A stretch of DNA of 13,550 bases from Bacteroidota bacterium (GCA_021824855.1 JAKAJX010000252.1:1-13550); one strand, 5' to 3'; positions 7,530 to 13,550 are shown, counted from the first letter of the stretch. Program-made: numbers and translations. The notes: generated by a model not told the origin, from the letters alone.

Positions 7530-9965
7530 TTAATTCATTTGAATTCTTTTTTGTTCTTCAATTTGCTGATTCGATTTAACTTTCGACTGTATTCCAAATC
7601 GGTATACAAATGCTATATTAATTACTCTTGTATCTCTATTAAGCTGAAGAGTTGATTGCACATTTTGAAAGTTTTGTATTTCGCGAGAAATTTGTGAATA
7701 AAAGATATCTCGTATATTCAACTTAATACTTGCTTTGTTATTTAATATTTGCTTAGAAAAGCCGGCAGATATTTGCCCTATTGGCAATACAATGGCCTGA
7801 CCTTCATCTCTGCTTTTAGTGGTATAAGTGCCAGATAATTCTGCCGACCAACCTCTTTGAAATGTAAATTGATTATTAATATTCATTGCCAATGTAAGCT
7901 GCTCTGCATTTAGTGGATAACCATTAATCAATCCATTATATTTATTCTCATAAAGGTTGGCATAAATTACACCGGTATACCATTTAGTAAAGGGTATAGT
8001 GGCACTTTCAGATATACCGAAATTATATCTTGTTCCAATATTACCAACACTACGAGTAGTAAGCGAATCGTTTTGTATCATGGTTTCATTAATCATATTA
8101 TCAATTACGCTGTAATTTAAAGTAGTTGTAAATATATTTTTATAGGTATAATTTAGCTCAATGTTTTTACTAATTTGTGGTTGTAAGTATGGATTACCAG
8201 CCATACGCATATATTTATCTACAAAAGATATAAAAGGATTTAATTGTTGATAAGCAGGACGATCTATTCTTTTGCCTACGGATAAAGCAAATGTATTGTT
8301 ATCGTTTAATTGATAACTAACAAACAATGATGGAAATAATCCTGTATAAGTGCGATCAAAAGTAGAATCTTGTTGATGTATATAAGATTTTTGGAGTCCA
8401 TTATAATTCGTGTTTTCTACCCTCAAACCCGCTTGTATTGTCAAATCACCCAACTTTTTATTAAGATTAATATATCCGGCATTAATATTCTCTCTGTAAT
8501 TAAAAGCACTACTTATGGAATCTTGAAATAATTGCTGATTATTGGCTATTGTATAAAATAAAGAAGTATTATTTGTTTTTACCAAACTAATTTTAAATCC
8601 GGTTTCTATCTTTAATCCATCATTCAAAGATTGAGTATAATCCATTCGTGCAGCATATATATTGATACCAAGTGGAAGAATGTTAGATAAATAACTTATT
8701 GATTGCAACTGCTTATTAGCATCATATACCGATCCGGCTAAGTTTTGATTACCGTCAAAATGGTAATTCATATAATCGAAATTACCAGAAAGGTTTTTAT
8801 TACTATTCTCAAATTTTTTATTAAAACTAATATTTACGGTTCCATTTTTCCATGTGTTATCGGCTGTTTTAATGGTTTTTTGAATGGTAGATACATTACC
8901 AATACTATCTGCAATAACACTTGTAGTATAAGGATTTTGATTTTGAGGTGCTAAAAAACCAGAAACCATCAACCCAATTGTTGTTTTTGGATTAATAAAA
9001 TAATCAAGTCCCAGTTTTAAATTATTATTTTTAGATTGATTAATTACATTAGTATATTGATTTAGCTCATAAGATTTTGCTCCATTTAAATTCACAAAAT
9101 TTCTAACAACATCAACATTTAAAAAGCTTTTATTAAGTGTATAACCATAATTAAGAAATGCATTAAATTTATTTGTACGATAATTGAGCATAATGCTGTT
9201 ATTAGTTTTTGCATACAAGCCCTGACCATAATTTAATGTTAGATTACCATTAAATCCATTGGCAAGATTTTTTTTGGTTTTAATATTAATAACTCCTGCA
9301 TTTCCAGATGCATCATATTTTGCAGAAGGATTAGTCATAATTTCAATTTGGCTAAGTTGATTAGAATTCATGTTCGCTAAAAGATTAGAAAGATCTGCCC
9401 CATTTAAATAAGAAGGTTTTCCATCTATCATAACCAATACAGCATTTTTTCCTTTTAAAATAATATTTCCATCTTTATCAACACTTATTCCCGGAGATTT
9501 TTCTAATATTTCCAACGCAGTAGCTCCCACATTGGTAACTGAAGCATCAATATTTACAATCAGCTTATCTATTCTTTGCTCTATCAGCGGTTTTTTACTG
9601 GTTACAACAACATCATTAAGGCTATTAGCCATATTTTCTAATACTACTGCATTTAATTTACAAGTGAAAGTATCTTCAGCAAGAGTAAATGGAATGGAAA
9701 ATGCACTATGGTAATTAATAGAACTTACAGAAATAAAATATTTACCGTAAGGAATGCCTGTAAACGAAAAATTACCGGTATTGTCCGATACGGCAATTTT
9801 AATAATGGAAGAATCTACATATCGCAATAAAGAAACAGTTGCCGATTGAATAGGCATATTTTTTCTATCTACAACGCTACCATTTATAACCGTTTTTTTT
9901 GTTTGAGCTGCACCTGCAACAGCAATGCAAATTATTAGTGTAAAAATCATTGATATCCTTTTCAT
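7530..9965 (-). CDS. Outer-membrane beta-barrel protein with TonB-receptor-like plug (PF14905 type)
   Basis: 811-residue outer-membrane protein with the same architecture as the barrel at 2694-5366 but clearly diverged from it. The signal peptide is residues 1-20 (MKRISMIFTL..., cleavage near AGA-A). A carboxypeptidase-regulatory-like domain follows (about 26-108, INGSVVDRKNMPIQSATVSL and FSFTGIPYGKYFISV). The plug (about 115-232) contains DVVVTSKKPLIEQRIDKLIV, LEKSPGISVDKDGNI and the motif TNPSAKYDASGNAGVINIKTKK. The barrel includes FALSVGKRIDRPAYQQLNPF, and the last strand NIAFVYRFGIQ is followed by a charged tail. The cargo is unknown. It sits upstream of the LytS/LytTR operon on the same strand. 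The promoter at 9986-9993 and the repeats upstream suggest regulated expression. Confidence 0.9.
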   Translation of the reverse strand: MKRISMIFTLIICIAVAGAAQTKKTVINGSVVDRKNMPIQSATVSLLRYVDSSIIKIAVSDNTGNFSFTGIPYGKYFISVSSINYHSAFSIPFTLAEDTFTCKLNAVVLENMANSLNDVVVTSKKPLIEQRIDKLIVNIDASVTNVGATALEILEKSPGISVDKDGNIILKGKNAVLVMIDGKPSYLNGADLSNLLANMNSNQLSQIEIMTNPSAKYDASGNAGVINIKTKKNLANGFNGNLTLNYGQGLYAKTNNSIMLNYRTNKFNAFLNYGYTLNKSFLNVDVVRNFVNLNGAKSYELNQYTNVINQSKNNNLKLGLDYFINPKTTIGLMVSGFLAPQNQNPYTTSVIADSIGNVSTIQKTIKTADNTWKNGTVNISFNKKFENSNKNLSGNFDYMNYHFDGNQNLAGSVYDANKQLQSISYLSNILPLGINIYAARMDYTQSLNDGLKIETGFKISLVKTNNTSLFYTIANNQQLFQDSISSAFNYRENINAGYINLNKKLGDLTIQAGLRVENTNYNGLQKSYIHQQDSTFDRTYTGLFPSLFVSYQLNDNNTFALSVGKRIDRPAYQQLNPFISFVDKYMRMAGNPYLQPQISKNIELNYTYKNIFTTTLNYSVIDNMINETMIQNDSLTTRSVGNIGTRYNFGISESATIPFTKWYTGVIYANLYENKYNGLINGYPLNAEQLTLAMNINNQFTFQRGWSAELSGTYTTKSRDEGQAIVLPIGQISAGFSKQILNNKASIKLNIRDIFYSQISREIQNFQNVQSTLQLNRDTRVINIAFVYRFGIQSKVKSNQQIEEQKRIQMN

Positions 9966-9985
9966 AATTTATTTTTTTTATACCG

Positions 9986-9993
9986 CAAACCTA
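9986..9993 (-). promoter_or_regulatory. -7 element of the second barrel gene
   Basis: On the minus strand TAGGTTTG matches TAnnTTTG exactly and lies 20 bases before the ATG at 9965. No TTTG is found at the -33 position (about 10013-10016), which instead falls inside an inverted repeat. A weak -33 box covered by an operator-like repeat is what an activated or repressed promoter would show. Confidence 0.5.
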
Positions 9994-10010
9994 TTTTGCA
10001 GGAGCATATT

Positions 10011-10043
10011 AACTTTTGAGAATGAGGTAAACCTCAAAAAGTT
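10011..10043. repeat. Inverted repeat over the promoter of the second barrel gene
   Basis: AACTTTTGAG (10011-10020) is answered by CTCAAAAAGTT (10033-10043), complementary except for one extra A, around a 12-base centre. That centre joins the right arm in a shorter palindrome, GAGGTAAACCTC (10024-10035). The left arm covers the expected -33 site of the minus-strand promoter, so an operator is the simplest reading. Confidence 0.45.
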
Positions 10044-10053
10044 TGCTGTAAAC
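10027..10053. repeat. GTAAAC direct repeat, 21-base step
   Basis: GTAAAC occurs at 10027-10032 and again at 10048-10053, exactly 21 bases apart (two helical turns), upstream of the minus-strand barrel promoter. Known LytTR regulators bind paired direct repeats at about this step, and a LytTR regulator is encoded nearby. The match to the published LytTR consensus is poor, so the link is inference. Confidence 0.35.
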
Positions 10054-10103
10054 ACCCAAAATTTTAGATACTCGAGAAGTTAAAATCCTATGAATACCCA
10101 AAA
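10051..10103. repeat. AAYACCCAAAA direct repeat, 42-base step
   Basis: AACACCCAAAA (10051-10061) recurs as AATACCCAAAA (10093-10103), 10 of 11 identical, with starts 42 bases apart (twice 21). It lies in the same divergent region as the other repeats. Confidence 0.35.
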
Positions 10104-10145
10104 AATTTATTCATTGGTATAATCAAAATAAAAAATAAAGTATGC

Positions 10146-10175
10146 TTTAAAATAAAACTGTACCACTTATCTTTA
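10146..10175 (+). promoter_or_regulatory. Candidate promoter of the lipoprotein-crcB-ppa operon
   Basis: TTTA (10146-10149), 18 bases, then TATCTTTA (10168-10175): each box misses only its final G. Transcription would begin within about 5 bases of the ATG at 10187, giving a very short leader. Confidence 0.35.
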
Positions 10176-10186
10176 TACCTATTTTT

Positions 10187-10588
10187 ATGAAATACTTATC
10201 CATATTTTTTTTATTTATCATTCTTTCTTGCAATAGTGGCACACAGCAATTTCGAAAAGCTGAAAATGCTTTAGATGCCGGACGAGAATTTATTGATGCT
10301 ACATTAAAAGGCGATTTTAAAAAAGCAGCATTTTATACTTTGCCCGATAGTCAAAATATAACTTATTTACAGCAGGTTGAAAAAGCGTATTTACAAAAAT
10401 CATCAACCGAAAAAAAAGAATACAGTAATGCTGTAATAAACATAAAAGAAGTTACAGACTTATCGCAAAACATAACAGTAATTACCTACAGCAATTCGTT
10501 TGATAATAAACCACATACTATTAAAATTGTTTATCAAAACAATCAATGGATGGTAGATTTGAAATATACAATTAATGGCAATTTATGA
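10187..10588 (+). CDS. Small lipoprotein, DUF4878-like
   Basis: 133-residue predicted lipoprotein. The signal peptide ends in the lipobox IILSC with Cys15 as the lipidated residue. The residues after it (NSGTQQ) show no acidic surface-export signal, so it probably faces the periplasm. The mature part has a helix with AREFIDATLKGDFKKAAFYTL-like character (ALDAGREFIDATLKGDF) and ends in beta strands with VYQNNQWMVDLKYT. This pattern of one helix plus a sheet resembles the DUF4878/NTF2-like lipoproteins of Bacteroidota; I infer the family from the pattern and would not assign a function. It is first in a plus-strand operon, and its TGA overlaps the crcB start as ATGA, implying translational coupling. 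Confidence 0.8.
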   Translation: MKYLSIFFLFIILSCNSGTQQFRKAENALDAGREFIDATLKGDFKKAAFYTLPDSQNITYLQQVEKAYLQKSSTEKKEYSNAVINIKEVTDLSQNITVITYSNSFDNKPHTIKIVYQNNQWMVDLKYTINGNL

Positions 10589-10947
10589 TGGTTAAAAATT
10601 TTATATTGGTTGCAGCAGGAGGAACAATAGGATCTGTATTAAGATATTGGTTTTCTATTATAATAAAACATAATTATCTACCTTTTGCTACATTTACAGT
10701 AAATGTTATAGGATGTTTTATTATAGGCTTAGTAATGGGTTGGGTGTCTAAAAATAATAGTTTAGGAGAATGGAGATTATTTTTAGCTACAGGAATATGT
10801 GGAGGATTTACTACCTTTTCATCCTTTTCGTGGGAGAATATTAATTTACTTGAACATGAAAGATATGCTGCTTTTGGTTTATATCTTTCAGCCAGTATTT
10901 TATTAGGTCTTTCAGCAACAGTGGTAGGTTATTGGTTAACAAAATAA
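10585..10947 (+). CDS. crcB: Fluoride ion channel/exporter FluC (CrcB)
   Basis: 120-residue, four-helix inner-membrane protein that lets fluoride leave the cell; the family works as a dual-topology homodimer, and the length is normal. Diagnostic residues are present: GGTIGSVLRYW near the N-terminus (Arg20), TVNVIGCF with the conserved pore Asn40, and GICGGFTTFSSFSWE (70-84) carrying the Phe box (Phe75/Phe78/Phe81) and the TTFS segment. The gene begins ATGATG, so Met1 at 10585 or at 10588 is possible; the first overlaps the stop of the lipoprotein gene. Only 12 bases separate it from the pyrophosphatase gene. I looked for a fluoride (crcB-motif) riboswitch ahead of the operon and found none. 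Confidence 0.93.
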   Translation: MMVKNFILVAAGGTIGSVLRYWFSIIIKHNYLPFATFTVNVIGCFIIGLVMGWVSKNNSLGEWRLFLATGICGGFTTFSSFSWENINLLEHERYAAFGLYLSASILLGLSATVVGYWLTK

Positions 10948-10959
10948 ATTTAATATTTT

Positions 10960-11541
10960 ATGACAACAACAGTATTACATCCATGGCATGGCGTAAGTTA
11001 TGGTCAAAATGCTCCGAGAACAGTAAATGCAATTATCGAAATTCCGCAAGGCAGCAGATGCAAATATGAGATAGATAAAAAAACAGGATTACTAAAATTA
11101 GATAGGGTAATTTATTCCTCTTTCTATTATCCGGTTAATTATGGTTTTATTCCTCAAACCTATGGCCACGATAAAGATCCTTTAGATATTTTAGTACTTA
11201 CCTCCTTACCTGTAGTGCCATTAACCTTAATGGAAGCTAAAGTAATTGGCGTAATGCAAATGATTGATGGTGGAGATGCTGATGATAAAATTATTGCCGT
11301 AGCAGCTACCGACCCAAGTGTTAACCACCACAATAATATTGAAGAATTACCTGCACATTTTTTAAATGAATTAAGACATTTTTTTGAAGAGTACAAGGCA
11401 TTAGAAAATAAAACTGTAGTTGTTGAAGAGTTTGGCGATAAAGTAAATGCTTTGCAAATAATTAACGAAGCCATTCAATCGTATAAGGATAACTTTGGCA
11501 ATCAGAATAAAAAATTAGTTGACTTTATTGAACTGAAATAA
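10960..11541 (+). CDS. ppa: Inorganic pyrophosphatase, family I
   Basis: 193-residue cytoplasmic enzyme that hydrolyses pyrophosphate to two phosphates, pulling biosynthetic reactions forward. The family signature DKDPLDILVL holds metal ligands Asp71, Asp73 and Asp76. Asp103, Asp108 and Lys110 in MIDGGDADDK, and Lys35 in CKYEIDK, align with E. coli Asp97, Asp102, Lys104 and Lys29 at a constant offset of six. Also visible are FYYPVNYGFIPQT and the C-terminal ALQIINEAIQSYKD helix. It is slightly longer than the E. coli protein (about 176) at the N-terminus, which carries HPWHGVSYG. It is the third gene of the operon. Fluoride is a classic inhibitor of this enzyme, which may explain its place behind crcB. 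Confidence 0.96.
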   Translation: MTTTVLHPWHGVSYGQNAPRTVNAIIEIPQGSRCKYEIDKKTGLLKLDRVIYSSFYYPVNYGFIPQTYGHDKDPLDILVLTSLPVVPLTLMEAKVIGVMQMIDGGDADDKIIAVAATDPSVNHHNNIEELPAHFLNELRHFFEEYKALENKTVVVEEFGDKVNALQIINEAIQSYKDNFGNQNKKLVDFIELK

Positions 11542-11551
11542 TTTGAAAAGA

Positions 11552-11989
11552 ATGAATTTTACCATAGCGGCACTAATAATTCTTATAATTATTGGATTAC
11601 TTTCCGGCGGTTTAAGCGGATTAATTGGTATTGGCGGTGGTGTAATTATTGTACCCGCACTTGTTTATTTTTTGGCTTTCTCACAAAAAGAGGCACAGGG
11701 AACTTCTTTAGGTATTTTATTGTTGCCCGCAGGTATTTTGGGCGTTATTCAGTATTATAAAGATGGTGCAATTGATTTAAGAGTAGTTTTTGTTGTATCA
11801 ATTGCATTTATAATTGGTAATTATTTTGGCAGCAAAGTAGCCTTGTCGTTGCCTGATAAAACTTTAAAAAAGCTTTTTGCAGTTGTTTTATTAGTATTAG
11901 GAATAAAAATGTTTTTTTTCGATTCAGCTAAAAAAACAACTCCGGCAAACTCACCTAAAACTACTGTATCGGATACTATAAAAACATAA
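11552..11989 (+). CDS. Half-length TauE/SafE family transporter
   Basis: 145-residue membrane protein equal to one repeat of the TauE/SafE (sulfite/sulfoacetate exporter) family, whose usual members have two repeats in about 250-270 residues. Four hydrophobic stretches are seen. The first holds the signature GLSGLIGIGGGVIIVPAL and is followed by EAQGTSLGILLLPAG, a conserved family motif. The others are VVFVVSIAFIIGNYFGSKVA and LKKLFAVVLLVLGIKMFFF. A Thr/Lys/Pro-rich hydrophilic tail ends the protein. To form a full transporter it would have to dimerise. I prefer the ATG at 11552; a TTG at 11543, one base after the ppa stop, would add three residues. It is last in the operon. The substrate is not known; an anion is likely from the family. 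Confidence 0.85.
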   Translation: MNFTIAALIILIIIGLLSGGLSGLIGIGGGVIIVPALVYFLAFSQKEAQGTSLGILLLPAGILGVIQYYKDGAIDLRVVFVVSIAFIIGNYFGSKVALSLPDKTLKKLFAVVLLVLGIKMFFFDSAKKTTPANSPKTTVSDTIKT

Positions 11990-11992
11990 CTG

Positions 11993-12023
11993 TTTGGTTA
12001 CATTATTATAGCTATTATATTTG
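11993..12023 (+). promoter_or_regulatory. Consensus sigma-ABfr promoter of the 53-residue gene
   Basis: TTTG (11993-11996), exactly 19 bases, then TATATTTG (12016-12023): both boxes match the Bacteroidota consensus in full. It begins just after the stop codon of the TauE/SafE gene. The expected start site near 12030 leaves a leader of only about 8 bases before the ATG at 12038. Confidence 0.75.
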
Positions 12024-12037
12024 CAAAAAATTATACA

Positions 12038-12199
12038 ATGGAAGAAGCACAAAAATCAACCGGAAAGTACTGGATATACTTTATTATTTGGCTTACTATT
12101 TTAGTTGGTATGTTATGTATGCCGCAATTTCGTCAATTCTTTTGGTTGGCTTTACCCGGAACAGTAACTTCCTTTGCCAAGGCTATGGATATAATATAG
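12038..12199 (+). CDS. Small membrane protein, 53 residues, function unknown
   Basis: A short open frame found by reading on from the perfect promoter at 11993-12023: ATG at 12038 and TAG at 12197-12199. The protein starts MEEAQKSTGKYWIYFIIW, has one strong membrane segment (about residues 11-28), a short charged turn (PQFRQ), and a second hydrophobic, Trp-containing stretch (about 34-49) ending KAMDII. I do not recognise the family. Support comes from the promoter, the coherent membrane-protein composition and the fit between neighbours. Its stop codon directly abuts the stop codon of the convergent peptidase gene. A false positive is possible for so short a frame. Confidence 0.7.
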   Translation: MEEAQKSTGKYWIYFIIWLTILVGMLCMPQFRQFFWLALPGTVTSFAKAMDII

Positions 12200-12970
12200 C
12201 TACACTTTTCTTACAATTCTTTTTATTAACCGTAACGTATGGGTTCTTTCACCCGTATCGGAATTAATAATTCCTAAGGTATCAATTTTGTCTATCCTTA
12301 CCTTACCCGAGGCATGGATAATAGTATTGCTGTTGAGCAAAATTCCTACATGCGTAATAATACCTTCCTCATTATCGAAAAAGGCTAAATCGCCACATTG
12401 TACCTCTTGCAAAAAGCCAATAACCTCGCCCATCTCAGCTTGCTGATAGGCATCACGCAACAAATGAATATTAAATAATTTAAACACCTGCTGAGTAAAT
12501 CCACTGCAATCAATTCCAAAAACAGATTTGCCACCCCATAAATAAGGCGTATTGATATATTGATGAGCAATGAACTCTATATTAAAAGAATTCCATTCCA
12601 TTTCATTATTAGAAATAGCATATTTAGAAGGAAACTGAACCTGATAATTATTGCCAAAACTAACTACACTATCAGTTGCATAAATGGGTGTACCGCAACT
12701 TATTCTGCAATCTCTCCCATTTATTTTAGCGATACTTATTGCTTTACTTAAATATAAATTCGTCGGTTTAATTTCATCAACAACTGCTAACTGAACTCGC
12801 TGGCACCAACCTTCATACCCATCGTATAAACACTTTATTTTATAAAAATCTTTTGTTTCTACTAATAACTCAGCATATTCGCCTAATAATAATTCACTTA
12901 CCATTTCACTTCTGTGAGAAGCTTCTTTGCGTATGGGAGCAACAGCAACAACACTTATTACAAAACTCAT
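12200..12970 (-). CDS. NlpC/P60 (C40) cysteine peptidase with SH3-like N-domain
   Basis: 256-residue cell-wall peptide hydrolase. The N-terminal half holds a bacterial SH3-like domain (VVAVAPIRKEASHRSEMV, GEYAELL, DGYEGWCQRVQ, about residues 5-62) and a second, weaker sheet region (about 75-118). The NlpC/P60 domain (about 130-250) shows YLWGGKSVFGIDCSGF with nucleophile Cys155, ITHVGILL with His207, and IIHASG with His219 as the third polar residue. No signal peptide is seen, so a cytoplasmic role is likely, as for the YkfC-like gamma-D-glutamyl-diamino-acid endopeptidases that recycle murein peptides; that assignment is inferred from the SH3 plus C40 layout. CAAAGTAA at 12987-12994 is a 7/8 match to a -7 box on the minus strand, without a good -33. 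Confidence 0.9.
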   Translation of the reverse strand: MSFVISVVAVAPIRKEASHRSEMVSELLLGEYAELLVETKDFYKIKCLYDGYEGWCQRVQLAVVDEIKPTNLYLSKAISIAKINGRDCRISCGTPIYATDSVVSFGNNYQVQFPSKYAISNNEMEWNSFNIEFIAHQYINTPYLWGGKSVFGIDCSGFTQQVFKLFNIHLLRDAYQQAEMGEVIGFLQEVQCGDLAFFDNEEGIITHVGILLNSNTIIHASGKVRIDKIDTLGIINSDTGERTHTLRLIKRIVRKV

Positions 12971-13076
12971 TTCCTTAATTTTAATTCAAAGTAAATAAAT
13001 TTAATGCACAATAATTATTATCGAAATTTGTAGTGCTACTCATATTTTTCACATTGGGTTTAAGGTAAAAATTATT

Positions 13077-13106
13077 ATGCGTTATGGATTAATTGAATAA
13101 ACGCAT
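13077..13106. repeat. Inverted repeat upstream of the sigma factor gene
   Basis: ATGCGTT (13077-13083) and AACGCAT (13100-13106) are perfectly complementary around 16 bases, 27 bases before the sigma factor start. It could be an operator for the sigma gene or for the divergent peptidase gene, or a leader hairpin. No T run follows, so it is not a terminator. Confidence 0.35.
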
Positions 13107-13132
13107 CTTAACATAAATACGATATTTAAATA

Positions 13133-13550
13133 GTGAACCACAGCCAATATCAACATATAACAGATAAAGATTTATTAGATAAATTTTATACCAATGAGGA
13201 TAATAAATGGTTGGGCATTTTGTTACAACGATATACACTTTTGCTGTTAGGAACTTGCATGAAATATTTAAAAAATGAAGAAGAAGCAAAAGATAGTGTT
13301 CAACAAATTTTTTTAAAAGTTATTGTAGAGGTTAAAAAATACAAAATAGAGTATTTTAAAAGCTGGCTATATATGGTTGCCCGCAATTATTGCTTAATGA
13401 AGTTGAGAGATAAAAATACCATTGCACCTTTAGAAGAAAATATAAGTATACCAGAAGAAATGTTGGATAATTACGAACTATTGAACAAAGAAAAAACATT
13501 GGTATACATAGAAAAAAGTATTCAAGAATTAAATGAAGAACAACAAAAAT
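13133..13550 (+). CDS. ECF-type RNA polymerase sigma factor, 3' end off window
   Basis: Open frame of 139 visible codons running off the right edge. It reads as an extracytoplasmic-function sigma-70 factor. Region 2 is recognisable: LLQRYTLLLLGTCMKYLKN, then EEAKDSVQQIFLKVI (the -10 recognition helix area), and FKSWLYMVARNYCLMKLR. An acidic linker (PLEENISIPEEML) leads to the start of region 4 (YIEKSIQELNEEQQK), where the window ends. I chose GTG at 13133: an in-frame TAA lies at 13127 and the next ATG in frame cuts into region 2. No promoter consensus is obvious. Such genes are usually followed by an anti-sigma or membrane protein gene, which would lie outside the window. Confidence 0.88.
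   Translation, partial: MNHSQYQHITDKDLLDKFYTNEDNKWLGILLQRYTLLLLGTCMKYLKNEEEAKDSVQQIFLKVIVEVKKYKIEYFKSWLYMVARNYCLMKLRDKNTIAPLEENISIPEEMLDNYELLNKEKTLVYIEKSIQELNEEQQK

Noticed and set aside
7351..7533. Plus-strand open frame of 60 codons in the gap before the kinase gene
   Set aside because: Low-complexity AT-rich translation with no recognisable domain, promoter or neighbour support.
10090..10120. ATGAATA/TATTCAT hairpin, overlapping an alternative ATACC/GGTAT stem
   Set aside because: The stems are almost all A-T pairs in very AT-rich DNA; two exclusive stems of this size are likely by chance.
9966..10186. Fluoride riboswitch ahead of the crcB operon
   Set aside because: The conserved crcB-motif core was not found, and the predicted leader is too short to hold one.
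11543..11551. TTG start for the TauE/SafE gene
   Set aside because: An ATG nine bases later leaves the whole family domain intact and is the more usual start.
13089..13289. Minus-strand open frame of 66 codons
   Set aside because: It is antisense to the N-terminal part of the ECF sigma factor, whose region 2 motifs are clear.
1..13550. Mobile element, prophage, CRISPR array or defence island
   Set aside because: No transposase, integrase, phage gene, repeat-spacer pattern or defence domain was found; all recognised genes are ordinary chromosomal families.

Overview
The window looks like a chromosomal segment from a member of the Bacteroidota, most likely near Chitinophagales/Chitinophagaceae. 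The DNA is AT-rich and ribosome binding sites are weak or absent. Several genes are preceded by matches to the Bacteroidota sigma-ABfr promoter (TTTG, about 19 bases, then TAnnTTTG). The gene content also fits: PF14905-type outer-membrane barrels with carboxypeptidase-regulatory N-domains, LytS/LytTR two-component pairs, a short DUF445 protein and an ECF sigma factor. I see no insertion sequence, integrase, CRISPR array or phage gene, so this reads as ordinary chromosome rather than a mobile island.

Layout. 1-1679 (minus) is a tail-specific periplasmic protease cut by the left edge. It is divergent from a tRNA-His gene (1826-1903), which is followed by a small hairpin and a DUF445 membrane protein (1948-2550). 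2694-5366 (plus) is a large outer-membrane barrel that ends at a clear terminator. Facing it is a LytTR two-component operon (kinase 6188-7246, regulator 5466-6173, minus). Upstream of that operon, on the same strand, is a second barrel gene (7530-9965). The 221-base divergent gap 9966-10186 is rich in repeats and probably regulatory.

From 10187 to 11989 runs a tight plus-strand operon: a small lipoprotein, the fluoride channel FluC/CrcB, family I inorganic pyrophosphatase, and a half-length TauE/SafE transporter. The first two genes overlap at ATGA, and the other gaps are only about 10-12 bases. Fluoride inhibits pyrophosphatase, so the CrcB-Ppa pairing is functionally sensible. Next comes a 53-residue membrane protein (12038-12199) with a consensus promoter. 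Its stop codon abuts the stop codon of a convergent NlpC/P60 cysteine peptidase gene (12200-12970, minus). The right edge cuts an ECF sigma factor (from 13133, plus).

The least ordinary items are: the fluoride/pyrophosphatase operon with its half-size anion-type transporter; the small membrane protein with its near-leaderless promoter; the two-component pair flanked by two related barrels; and the spaced repeats (21 and 42 bases apart) in the divergent promoter region. I find no unambiguous new system. These are leads.
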